In this document: positions 46,853 through 57,699 of the stretch, in pieces
Position numbering within the stretch: the first letter of the stretch is position 1
Layout: each line of letters opens with the position of its first letter
From: Phoronis australis
Lineage: Eukaryota > Phoronida > Phoronidae
DNA length: 58,183 nucleotides
NCBI GenBank assembly: GCA_002633005.1
Contig: NMRA01000453.1
Span: forward strand, 308,689 to 366,871
Direction: 5' to 3'
The notes under the pieces: generated by a model
Seen by the model: only the letters and a program-made list of their open reading frames with translations
Told to the model about the DNA's origin: nothing
Database searches by the model: none
Made by a program: the position numbers and the translations under genes

Positions 46853-47383
46853 NNNNNNNNNNNNNNNNNNNNNNNNNNNNNNNNNNNNNNNNNNNNNNNN
46901 NNNNNNNNNNNNNNNNNNNNNNNNNNNNNNNNNNNNNNNNNNNNNNNNNNNNNNNNNNNNNNNNNNNNNNNNNNNNNNNNNNNNNNNNNNNNNNNNNNNN
47001 NNNNNNNNNNNNNNNNNNNNNNNNNNNNNNNNNNNNNNNNNNNNNNNNNNNNNNNNNNNNNNNNNNNNNNNNNNNNNNNNNNNNNNNNNNNNNNNNNNNN
47101 NNNNNNNNNNNNNNNNNNNNNNNNNNNNNNNNNNNNNNNNNNNNNNNNNNNNNNNNNNNNNNNNNNNNNNNNNNNNNNNNNNNNNNNNNNNNNNNNNNNN
47201 NNNNNNNNNNNNNNNNNNNNNNNNNNNNNNNNNNNNNNNNNNNNNNNNNNNNNNNNNNNNNNNNNNNNNNNNNNNNNNNNNNNNNNNNNNNNNNNNNNNN
47301 NNNNNNNNNNNNNNNNNNNNNNNNNNNNNNNNNNNNNNNNNNNNNNNNNNNNNNNNNNNNNNNNNNNNNNNNNNNNNNNNNNN
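46853..47383. other. Assembly gap (531 N)
   Basis: A run of undetermined bases. Frames drawn across it are meaningless. Confidence 1.
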
Positions 47384-48313
47384 CTAGATCCCATTAACTG
47401 TATTCGTGAGAGGTGAATTGGCGATGGAATTTCCAAAACAATCTCAAAACTCTGAATTCAAGGACATGAAATAGTAAACATGGCGGATTTCAGTTGTGCT
47501 TCAACTTGTACGCCTGTCGTAGGTGAAACTTTGAGTTTGAGCAAGCAACCTATATTTCAAATTCAATAATTCTAATCCAAAACTCAACTAATTGAGAATG
47601 TTAAAGTTAGTATTTTAATGATTAATTTGTAACTTTATTCCACTGACGGCTCATTTTAGCCCTTAACTTACAATTTCATTACATAAACTGGCGTATCTTG
47701 TTTCTCATCTTGACATCACGCACTTTTTTGATTGAAGCACAACACACACTCGGCCAGGAAACGCAGTCCGTGCAAGTATTACAATGCGCGTGACCGACGA
47801 GTTAACTCAATGGGTTTGGCCAAAAGTAAAATCTTCATAAGAAATCACAGTACACAAAAAACTTCGCATATCAATACAGTATCAGGATAATTCATATTTG
47901 ACACAAATATGTGAGTAATTACATTTATTTGGCAATAAAGTGCTCTCTGCTTCTCATGATCAAGTAGTCGATGGATTGACGGCGAAAGCCGCGCGAAATT
48001 AAAACTTTCGGATTTAGCTCGGGAGCGTCCATCATGTGCGAAGACCGTCTGCCATGACATCACGGAATCACTTCCTTGAATTTGTGATTTTGGCATTCTT
48101 TTGTCATTTTCGTCGCCAAATCACCACTTGAAGGGAATTTGAAGAGATCGAATGAAAGAAAGTATTATAAGAGTTGTTCGGTGCTAGTTTCGTGGAGTTC
48201 CATGCACATTTGAGTAGAAAATTCTGAACAAACAGATTTTGAGTGTCCAACCTTTATGTTTTCTTATAAATATTATTGAGTGACGTCATTTGCGATAAAG
48301 CCAAGCGCCTGTG
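46853..48313. mobile_element. Nested insertion with 8-bp target duplication (hAT-like)
   Basis: GTCTTACC stands on both sides (46845-46852 and 48314-48321), while copy 1 has a single ggcttacc. An exact 8-bp duplication is typical of hAT elements. The right end is aagcgcctgtg; the left end is hidden in the gap at 46853-47383. No coding sequence is recognised in the visible 930 bp. Confidence 0.7.
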
Positions 48314-50198
48314 GTCTTACCAAAGAACTATCCATACGTACCGTTGCCTGTGCATTTTCACGGCGCCTCTCTAGTATTTCTTGATCAGTGTATTCCGGTT
48401 AGAACTGATAGTCTGTGGAACCTATCGATCCAACCCGTGAAGTCTTCGTCGGATGAGCTCTTGACTATTCGGAATTGGCGCCGGTTGAGTTGTCATGTAG
48501 AAGTTTATTATTCTGCGTTCTGTTCCAAAATGAATTATTCTCATCCTAACCAATGCTTATATGAAATTGAAACAAAGTCTGTCTCATTAGATACAACTTG
48601 TAATGCCTTTGCAGTATTCGTAAGTGCAAATGTTGAGAAGCCAGCAATGCATCAACCACTGCGTTACCGGCTTTAGAAACCGGCAACAAAGGTACACTGT
48701 AATTGACCGGGCACCGAGGCCGTGTGAGCGCATGCTAATTCGTTGTTTGCTTACAGAAAGCTATTGTGAAACAATTACTCGATTTTATATGCTATGGTCA
48801 CATGTTAGGGGAATCTTTATTTAGAATTACAAATATTTATTCAAATCATTGTTATACAACCTTTACCCTGACGGTCTGTGAAAAGGGAACCCGACTTCGC
48901 GGCACCCGACAAGTAAGTAGATTTTCAGTTTTGTGGCTAATTGACATAAATAATTACGTGCACATTATTTCTTTTGATCACTATTATAGCCTTTTCGTGA
49001 CCGGAGGTTTAGTTTCCAACTCAAGTTGATTTATGTTCGTGCCAGTCCCGGCGGCCGCGACGGGCCTGATCGGGTTCCGAGCCACTGCCGGGATAACATG
49101 CGTTTTGTGTGTTTAGAACTAAAAAATCACAAACATAAACAACACAGATCTAGGTTCTCCTGTCTGTATGTCACGGAGGAATACTTCGAATTTATCTCCG
49201 AACAGACCCCAAACTCCTGCTACGGACCTTGGTAAATTGGCCTGCCAAACTTTGTAGGCTACGGTATGACCAAACATCAATAAATCCGTAACAGCGAAAT
49301 ACAAAAACACGTTTTTATAAGAACTCGGTGTATTTTTAAGGGTTTTACATCGAAGTTTGCTGATTTATTGGTGTTAAACGATGAACTCAAGCGATAACCT
49401 GACACCAGTAACCCGTGTTGTGAACTGCTGAACAAACTGCGTGTGAAACCAATGTCGTCATTGGATAATTTTAATACCTCCGTCTGCCGTCAGGTGTCAG
49501 GTAACGCAACCGGACGTGCCGTTATCGAGTAGAACTACTCGATCTAAATTGATACAAAAAGGTTGTTTTTTTGGGTGGCATTCTCCTTTAACTCCGTTCG
49601 AATTTCTCGAGATCTCACGTAAATCTAGCAAATGCTTATTGCTGATCACCCAAACGCGAAACCAACTGAAAACAAATAATATTACTGTACGGCCGTGCAC
49701 GCTAGCTGGCTAATATGAACACCAGTCCTCTTCAAAAGGCCTTGCACCTGCCAATTGGTACAATATCGACATCTTCAAAAACGTACTCATCCTTAACGCC
49801 TTACGAATCAGTGTTAATTGTGGAAGAGGCCAACACCGGCTTGCTAAAACTTCAAAATATGTGGTACCTGACCTGGTAAACTATTCAGAATCGCCCATTT
49901 GTTGACTCCCAGGCAACTTTGTCTACCGGAAAGATGCGCTGCAGAAGAAGATGGTGAGCTGTTCATAGTCCAGGATACCCATGACCTCATCCTGTTCACA
50001 TGAATTCTCAGTCATTCACCACAGACATCCTCTTTCGCTAGCATTGACCTGCATACACCAACAGCGTATGGTACGCTAAGCCGTGGTCAAAATTTACACA
50101 GAAACTAAGTGAGATTTTACATGTAGCTTTATAACAGTTACGGCTGCAGGGAAAGCACTACGTTCATGTATTTAATGTAAAAAACTTTTTCACATTAC

Positions 50199-50464
50199 CA
50201 ATCAAAGGAACTGCAGTTGAATTTGGAGGCATCGTCTTCGCCACTAGCAGCAGGAACACCGTCAATGAGAGCATGCACGTGACTAGCAGTGATACTTTCT
50301 CTCCTGAGTCTGGTGGAAGGAGAAACCCCATGGCGGCAGTAGCGATGATCACAACACACGGTAGCAGTAAGTTGAATATATAGAACAGCGGACGTCTCCG
50401 CATGATAATCGAGAAGGTCAGTGTTGCGTATGGCTCAGGGCAACAACCATACAATTTCACTTCC
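50199..50464 (-). CDS. nAChR gene 2 exon 6: loop C, M1 and M2 with Lys at 20'
   Basis: 266 bp (acceptor tctgttttgtag, donor GTAATG). The Y-G-C-C-P-E-P-Y signature, M1 and the G-E-K pore entrance are identical to gene 1. At the extracellular end of M2, gene 2 reads L-V-A-K (AAG) where gene 1 reads L-V-A-E (GAG). This is position 20', the outer charge ring. Glu there is usual in alpha7-like subunits and Lys is known from vertebrate beta2 and beta4, so this alpha-type subunit has a beta-like residue at a site that affects calcium passage. Confidence 0.95.
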
Positions 50465-51215
50465 CTACAAAACAGAGCAAATGCATCATTATATCAATTT
50501 TTAAATCTTGGTGTCTATCATCTCTTGTTTTCCTATATGTACCTGTAGCTGACAAGTAAACATTATGCTTCGTTCGATTGTCTTAAAATTAGCACTCAAC
50601 ATGTGCCTTCTATCCCAAGTATGGTGACATTTTATTCGGACAAGGCTCAAATTAGTGCTGTGACGGTCATTTGGAAACATCTGTTTATAGTGTAGAATAA
50701 TAATTCGACGTCCTTAGACGGATCTTTTCGAGTCACTTCGTATTTTTCGATGATTTTTTTCTTGTCGACTGGCCCCCGTAATTGTATAGATATATAATTC
50801 TTTATCAGTTTCGTCATGGATGTTTGATGATGATCGTTATGATGCCGTCAACAGTGTTGGTTGAGGCAACGTCTTCTTTGCCAATATTGTGGTTGGTGTT
50901 GGCGAAATTATCGGCGTTGTGGTCAGTGCCATCGGTGATGTCGTGGTCTTTGAGGTCGCGTTATGCAACGCCATTGGTGCTACTGCCGTTGACGTGTAAG
51001 ATTTTGCTGCTTCTGTCATCAAACTTTCCTATTCGGTCGATTTCGTCATGTGTCGCTCTTTCAAAGCGCTTTGATTTGCGAACCTGACAAGTACATGGCT
51101 AGTTTTAGGTCCAGACATCGTGCGTAGAATACCACGCTTCATTTGTTGGGATAGGAGTGCAGTCTAATTTAACTTATTTGTCGGTTGATTCGTGTACATT
51201 AACGTTGTCCCTTAC
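50465..51215 (-). other. nAChR gene 2 intron 5
   Basis: A phase-2 intron homologous to gene 1 intron 5 but shorter. It keeps the low-complexity gat/ggt tract (about 50820-51000) and lacks the 12922-13219 transposon. Confidence 0.8.
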
Positions 51216-51488
51216 CTCTCTACAGGCACGCCATGAACGGACCATTCTCCGTTATTTTTGAAAGAGCTAATGTCCCCCGACGCCGACCGATTTTGGATGT
51301 CTAACTGGAGTCCATGCTGTGTCCATGAGCCCATTGTAAGGTTACAGGTTTGCTGGTCGTAGGGGAATTCGTCTATGTTCAGATTACAAGCGCTAGTAAA
51401 GGGTACAGGCGCTAGCCACGCTATGGATCCGTCAGGATGCACCGATACGCTGTAGCCAAGCATTGGTGTCGTTCCAATTTGTCCAACG
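51216..51488 (-). CDS. nAChR gene 2 exon 5: ligand-binding domain with Cys loop
   Basis: 273 bp, phase 2-2 (acceptor ttacttgacag, donor GTAAGG). The 13-residue Cys loop, G-S-W-T and W-S-V-H-G are kept. Changes from gene 1 are scattered and mostly conservative, such as Phe to Leu after loop B. Confidence 0.95.
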
Positions 51489-53112
51489 CTGTCAAGTAAA
51501 TGTGATAAAAGACATTGCAATATTTCGAAAACACTATCAGACAAATGGATAGTATGAAGCAACAAAATAGCAATATTTTTCGGTTGGGAATCGATTGGTT
51601 ATTACGCAGATGTGTTGTACTACACATGCAGCTAGCTAAGTGTTTTTAACTCAACGTCGAAATACTTTTACAGCTTATTACCAAATTTTCGTCTATTTTC
51701 TAACGGTGCACCCAGAGGTTAAAAGTGCAAGTGGGACTCTTTCTTGGACAGACTCTACTGTAGTGTGCAAAACCTGTACCATACGGCGTTGCTCCTAACT
51801 TGTTAAAGTCTATAGCCAACAGTAAGTTGGGAAGATGACCCCAATATCTTACACGACTGATTGACTGCATTCTGGTATTTATGGTGGGGGGGCTAGCTCT
51901 CTTTTGTTCGATAATTGCTCTAATCTCCAGCAAGATAACATCTAGCCTGACTGGACTGTTCTGTTAAAAATAAAAGTTAAGTTATAACAAATTTGAACAT
52001 AAACCAATATAGCATTCCTGAAATCCTCGTCAAATGGTGATAATGTTTAGTTTTTGAATCGCCAAAATCGCCCAACTACAACCGAAGTTACGACATTATA
52101 TTCTTTCCGAACGTATACCGATTCGCTCTGGGTTTGACTGTGTTCACACGTGGTCTGCTACGAGCCTGGTAGATAATTGGATGCCTGTTGTCATACCAAA
52201 CAAAGGAGTGTGATTGGCAGTTAACAAAGTAGCTAGATGCTATCACACGCTCACCACCCTCTACTTACAGACCGCAAATGTGCACAGACTAAGACAATTT
52301 GTGATTGGCATGTTGTTGCAAGTTGTCACAACTACAGGGTTTCGGCAGTTTGTGCAGTTACGACACAGTAATGCCTAACAATGTGACATTCATCATCATG
52401 AGATTAAAAGGCCACCTTGTCTAGAGAACAAATCAGCTAGTCTTTCATGTTGCATCCTGCGACAAAACTTAAAACAGCTAATTGTTTAAAATGACTTATT
52501 CGTACTAAAACGACCTGATTTCGGGCTTCAAAAGAGGAAGCCTCTATACAAATATACGAGTGTGGCAAAAGAGCGCGGCCTTTACGTGTTACTATAGGAA
52601 GCTCCGTCAGAGGGCAGCAGAAGAACGAGGCCTGCTGTATTAATATGGCGGTCACGATTTAAGGACTCCCAACAATAATAGAGACGGACCCCGCAATCAT
52701 GGTCTGCCTTTTTTCACTTTCGTTACCTTGAAGAGCTTCGGCCTTGTAGCATGACAGGAGCTACGAAACACATACATCAATAAAACTGAAGTAACAAGGT
52801 GTTCATATGAGGTACAGACCCCCAGTATTGATTTGAAGACAGTTAGTTTGATTTTGGCTAATGTCTGATGGGAGACTGTTCAACATAGCAGAACATATTC
52901 TCTTGGCCTTTGGCACAGTGAGGTGTAGTTGGGACGTAAATTCATGACCAATGTTTTCGAAAAGATAGAACACTTTCCGCTACCACACGATGGACAACAA
53001 ACGTTGTTAAGAACCTCAAAAACAAGTTTGTGAATCATATAAACTTCAAGTGTTTAACGATAACTAAAAGTTGGACGCCTACTGTAGTTTTTCACATTTT
53101 AAAAGAACTTAC
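51489..53112 (-). other. nAChR gene 2 intron 4, longer than in gene 1
   Basis: The ends resemble gene 1 intron 4 (13630-14212), but about 950 bp (roughly 51790-52745) have no match there. That extra block shows no terminal repeats I can recognise. Confidence 0.7.
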
Positions 53113-53222
53113 TCATTATAAAGAGTGATGTCAGGTATCCACACTTTCTTGGGCGATATAATTAAGGACGTAACTCCGTCAAACCGGGCAGGGTCCCAAT
53201 GTAAGTATTCGTCCGTCCAATA
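53113..53222 (-). CDS. nAChR gene 2 exon 4: loops A and D region
   Basis: 110 bp, same acceptor and donor sequences as gene 1 (tgtttcag... and GTAAGT). Two residue changes are seen: Ala-Val to Ala-Arg before F-D-G-V, and Met to Ile before S-P-K-K. The first exon of gene 2 found in this window. Confidence 0.95.
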
Positions 53223-54602
53223 CTGAAACACTCAAGTTTTTATATTGGTCAAGTATCTAACGCTACGGTTTCAAGTGGCAAATCTCCATTTTAAAAAGTA
53301 TCCTGATTTGGCACAATCACCTAAATATGGCCATGTCGCCTGTAGTTTCATCATAGTGCCTCACTTGTGAGATGAAAACAATATTCAATGAACTTGTTGA
53401 AAAATTAATATCGCCGACACGGGTGTGGTATATCTCAACTCGCGTATAGCTATACTGACACACATCTAATCAGAAGACTTTGCAAAATTTCTTCAAACAT
53501 TCTCTAAACAATTGAAGGCGAACGGTGGTTACAAATCAATACACTGTTCAGAGTATGATTTCGTCGTAATTAGTATATTAAAACACATGAGATAAAACAA
53601 GGTTCAGTATGCTTTTTATTTATAACTTTGTTTGAAGACATTCTAGTCATTTAAGATGGCACGGAACGCAAAGAAAACTAAATCGAATTGTTCAAAGCCG
53701 TGCTCTGCCACTGAAAGAGAGCCCAAACTGCTCGCCGGGTATTTTTATACTGTTTACTCCTAAACATTTTGAATGTCTGTTGGTGTCAAAGGATTTTTCT
53801 TTTAGTTTCAAATTTCAAAAAAGACCTGTCAACTGCTGATCACCTCGTCGATTTTTCTCCCAACTGGCAAAGCACATATCCTATCTATTTTGCACCACGT
53901 TGAACTGAACAAAAGAAATATGGGTGACCAATTAGGTGTCGCGTAGAGAAATGTATGAATAGAAAAGTAGACCCTTGAGGCTATTAATAGATATGAGTCA
54001 TGAAAAATAAGCCCTAAGGGTTGATATCAACACAAAGTGACAAATGTCAAAATAATGGCGATAAGTACAATTAACAAGTTGAATTTTATTTGTTATTGCA
54101 AGGCATTGGCATATTACATTTCTCTTTTATGGTAAATGTGACCTTGTCTTTTGGTGTAAACGAAACATCGGCGATTTCAGGCAGCAGCCCAGTTTGGAGG
54201 TAATTGATGCAATTCCTAACTGTTTAAAAATAATTACAGGTTGCGTACCGATGTAGTATTCAAATACATTTTAAAGTGTACTTGGGAAACGTTTACTGGA
54301 TAAATTCTTTGAATTATTAGATGTGGAGACTTTGAATACTGGGTTGGGGTGAAATAGTTCATAATTTATTTTGTCTGTGTGCAAATACTGGTGAATCTAA
54401 CGGTGTTTCCTAGAAAGTCCTGTAACATTCAAAGAAAACATTTTTCACGTTAGTATGAATAATAGGTAAATTCGTCACGATCTCTTTAGAGGGTATTTTC
54501 ATGAGTTCGCGTTCCAGGTCTATTTAAAATCCGAAAACTAACGTCATATCTTAGAGTAAAGAAACTAGTTACTTAAAGAAATCAGCTATAGAGCTACTCT
54601 TT
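53223..54602 (-). other. nAChR gene 2 intron 3, homologous part
   Basis: Resembles 14323-15220 of gene 1 up to about 54560. The partner of the 45-bp exon is not found before the repeats begin at 54603. Confidence 0.7.
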
Positions 54603-54922
54603 CAGGGGTGGATCCATCTAAAATGCTTGGCTACTTCAGAAGTGTCGTCGGAAGCGCGCGCACAATTGATCTCCGGGGTTTTGCCGACGAGCCACGAAGA
54701 CTCGAAACGCATTGATTTTCATAACAGCAATTTACAATGCAAAAAAAATATTTTTAAAGTGAACCCCCCTCTCGTTTGTTTCCAAGTTGGTTTACTTGGG
54801 GTTTACACACGCTGGCGGTGCCGTTTTTGTTTTGCTGGAGACGTTTTTGTTTTTTTCTAATTTTTGGGTCCTGGCCCAAGGGGGGGTTTAAACCCCCTGA
54901 ACCCCCCGTAGATCCGCCACTG
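54603..54922. mobile_element. 320-bp MITE (CAGGGGTGGATCC / GATCCGCCACTG ends)
   Basis: Good inverted ends of the same broad group as 22225 and 45954, with a C/G-rich right part (aaccccctgaaccccccgta). The flanks tcttt and atgag do not match, so one side was probably rearranged; the right end abuts repeat R1 copy 2. Confidence 0.7.
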
Positions 54923-57699
54923 ATGAGTGTGTTTTTGAGAGCAATGTAATTAGAAACGGCTTCCGCTTTTTCTCTAAAATACAAGTTTTTTATGTCGCCT
55001 TTCAAGCTAATTACACGTTTCAAGAGGACCCCTATAGCGGTTGAGGCAACTGAGAACAGGCAAATACGACAAAGTGCAGTTCTTGTAATGCTGCGCTAGC
55101 AAAAACAACGGGAAAGGCAAGACTTTAGTTTTAGATTTCGAAGAGGTTACGAATGACTAAATAAATTATTATAAGGCCAAATTTTGAAAAAGTGCAGTAT
55201 GGCTGCTACAAAGTGCCAGATTTGGCCGAAATGGCTTCATTGAAAACCACACGAAATAAAACGAAACAAGACATAGAAATTTGAAGATGAATTTTGAAAG
55301 ATATGCCATGTAATTATTCAAAAATAGCCCTTTAAATCGTATCATTTATTTACTCTTAGCTTACTACACATGCTAGTAAAATGGATTCAAACATATCTAG
55401 TTTGGCCCCAATTTTGTTGCAAAGTGGAGTTACATGTCTTAAAGAGAAATAATGTATAGACATTCTTAAAAGTCGAAATTTTTCTACCAAACCAAGCTCA
55501 CGTCTAAATAAATCTGTGATTTTGGGTAAAGACTCTACCTGTTGGATTTTATACGGTGTCACTCAACCTGTTGATATCTCGTATGAGGGACACTTGGTTG
55601 GCTTGGGAGGAACTGACATTTCGTCATCTCTTCAAACAAAGGTTACAAAATGTTATTCGTCTGAGGAAATAACGGACTGTCGATTATTCCTGAGTCAGAG
55701 AAATCGTTTCTAATATGAGAAAGTTACAAGATGAGACGATAAATGGCTTACATCAGCATGTGCTTGACAGAAGGCACATGTTTAATGTCTTGTTAAATTT
55801 GTGAAGGTGAAGAATACGAAAGTTAACTTATGGAATAGGGAATCAGCACAAGGTAACGCAAAGGCTCGAGTCTTTTGGTTATCTCTGAAGTTTGCAGGTT
55901 GTCAACTGACGATCAGTTTCACTCAACGTGTTTGTAGCGTGGGTGTGCAGCACTGAAAAAAGTGGGAGGGCTAAAGCCCTCTAAACCCCCCTGTGGTGCA
56001 CGCATATAGACCATGTTCGACGTAGCACTGAAAAAGTGGGGACTATACAGTGGCGGATCTAGGATATCACAAGGGGGGGCCCAACATTTTGTCCGGCTGT
56101 AAGCATTTGTGCAAAGTGAACCACAATTGTAGATGAGCATAGCACCGAATGGGGAGAGGTCGGGAGGGGGGTTTGCCCCCCTTCCGCCCAGGAAATTTTT
56201 CTGTTTTTACCTCTAAAAATAAAGCATTTTCCTTGATTCCTGAGGTATTATCCAAGAAAAGAAGGCAAAAAAAAAACAAAAAAAAAACAGAGAACGTGTC
56301 AAACAGGAAAAATTGCAAGTTCCAAAGATTCGAACTCAACGACCTAGCGGTTTGAGCGCGCGTGCATTACCATACCACCACAAATTAACTACTAATCGTA
56401 TACTAAGAGACCTACTTGTTCATGGTCCACAGCGTTTGCGCGCGAAACCTACTTCTTTTTGTAATGCTTATTACACGTTTTATATTTTTTGCCATCAATT
56501 CTTAACAAATTTGTCGTATTTAAAATAGTCTTCAAATGCCCAAAAGACCAAATCCGTTTTTCGTGCTGGCAATAATGACGGGATTGCTTTGGAAATCGTC
56601 CTAAGATAAGGTTTGACAAAGAGAGTATTGCGAGTTTCTGAGTGATTCACTAAGGTTTCGATTAAAATTCACATCTTACCAGCAGCTTCTGTTTTTTCAT
56701 CGTCACTCAGGCTCCATTTTCTTTAAAAATGAAGTAAATTTTCTTCATTGCACAGTGGAGCAGACGACGGAAAAGGAGTCGTAGTGCGCAGTGCCACTGC
56801 TGGTCGCCTGGGATATCGTGGGAGAGCCCATACTTAGCCATAGTTCCGTTACGAATGCGCCGTGTTCAGAATGTGACACTTGAAATTGGATTTGAGCCCC
56901 CCAACACTAAAACTGCACACATTCAAATCTTTTTTCATCCGTATAATTTTAATTACCGGGGTTAAATAATAAACTCAACATTTCCCTACGCTCTTACTGT
57001 TTTATTTTTTTTTGCGGCAGCCAAGGGTGGAGGGGGCCCTTGCTCCCTATGCTATAGTCCCCCCAGCCCCCTATGGTGCGCCGCCGATGTGTGGTGATAT
57101 TTCAAATGACAGATGTCTTAACAAAGAGACTATGTACACGACCCAGAATAATCAACTGTAAGTTAAACTGAGCGCAGATTTGGCAGGTCAAATATGAATA
57201 CCTACTGCGATTTTAAAGTAAGATTAATAATAAAAGGAGGACACGGAAACTACGAATGGAATCTCAATTCTCGTATTGAATATTGCAATTGGTTATCGCC
57301 CTATTCAAACGATCAATCGGTAAATTTGAAAATTTCAAACATGCTAAAGCTCTTGGTAAATGTTAATTGGTTTCCAGCAATATGTTTTTAATCTGAAACG
57401 AACTATGTTATTCTTACCTTGAAGGATTGAACGTTATTTCGAAGTTTTGTTTTTCACAGCTTCATTGCCTGAAGTTTCCGTAATACGAAGCTAGCCAGTA
57501 AAGCAAGGACGCACGCATTGTCAAGAGCACGAGCTTGTCTATATTTTTTATGTTGGCCTGCCGTGTTCGTTTTTTTAGTGATGACGTATCTGTCACAAGT
57601 ATGACACGATTTGGACACTCTACTAATACGAATAGAACTCCACAGTGACTGTGACTGAGTCACATCATAGGGTCTTGATTTTTTCCTAACCAGGTTAAC
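54923..57699. repeat. About 1.5-kb repeat R1, copy 2, with insertions
   Basis: Matches 31268-32825 end to end, apart from about 220 extra bases at 54998-55217 and the 1004-bp element at 56048-57051. The frame at 55516-55713 (W-I-L-Y-G-V-T-Q-P-V-D-I...) is open for 65 codons here but stops early in copy 1, and no family is recognised. Confidence 0.75.
56048..57051. mobile_element. 1004-bp transposon with 5-bp target duplication inside R1
   Basis: It starts CAGTGGCGGATCTAGGATAT and ends ctccctatg, flanked by CTATA on both sides (56043-56047 and 57052-57056). R1 copy 1 has the intact site gggggCTATAgtcccc near 32185. It shares its left end with 12922-13219 and 20305, and its right end (gcggcagccaag...) with 12922-13219. 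Internal frames lack recognisable domains. Confidence 0.82.

Larger units (their letters stand above)
46472..49587 (+). mobile_element. THAP-encoding DNA transposon, copy 2 (TTAA target)
   Basis: It has the same ends as copy 1 (AGGAGAATGCCATCC left, GGGTGGCATTCTCCT right) between TTAA at 46468-46471 and 49588-49591. Gene 1 is continuous at the matching place (actttgtTTAACagg near 9731). Internal sequence follows copy 1 (10335-11778) but is broken by an insertion at 46853-48313, part of which is an N gap. The THAP region (46640-46852) has lost its frame. Confidence 0.85.
44869..50198 (-). other. nAChR gene 2 intron 6
   Basis: A phase-1 intron homologous to gene 1 intron 6. Insertions absent from gene 1 at the same place are the MITE at 45954-46115 and the THAP element at 46472-49587, and the CTG/CTA microsatellite is longer (46125-46400). 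Confidence 0.85.
42467..53222 (-). other. nAChR gene 2: tandem paralogue, 5' exons not in window
   Basis: Five exons are present: 53222-53113, 51488-51216, 50464-50199, 44868-44660 and 42805-42467. Their lengths (110, 273, 266, 209 and 339 bp) and phases are identical to gene 1 exons 4-8. The loop C Cys pair, Cys loop, M1-M4 and stop position are all kept, with no stops or frameshifts, so it was functional until recently at least. Exons 1-3 (signal peptide, N-terminal helix, 45-bp exon) are not found up to 58183. Either they lie further right, beyond the repeats at 54603-57699, or they were lost. Confidence 0.92.

Noticed and set aside
46789-47436. Long frames of about 200 codons on both strands
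   Set aside because: They run through 531 undetermined bases and have no real content.
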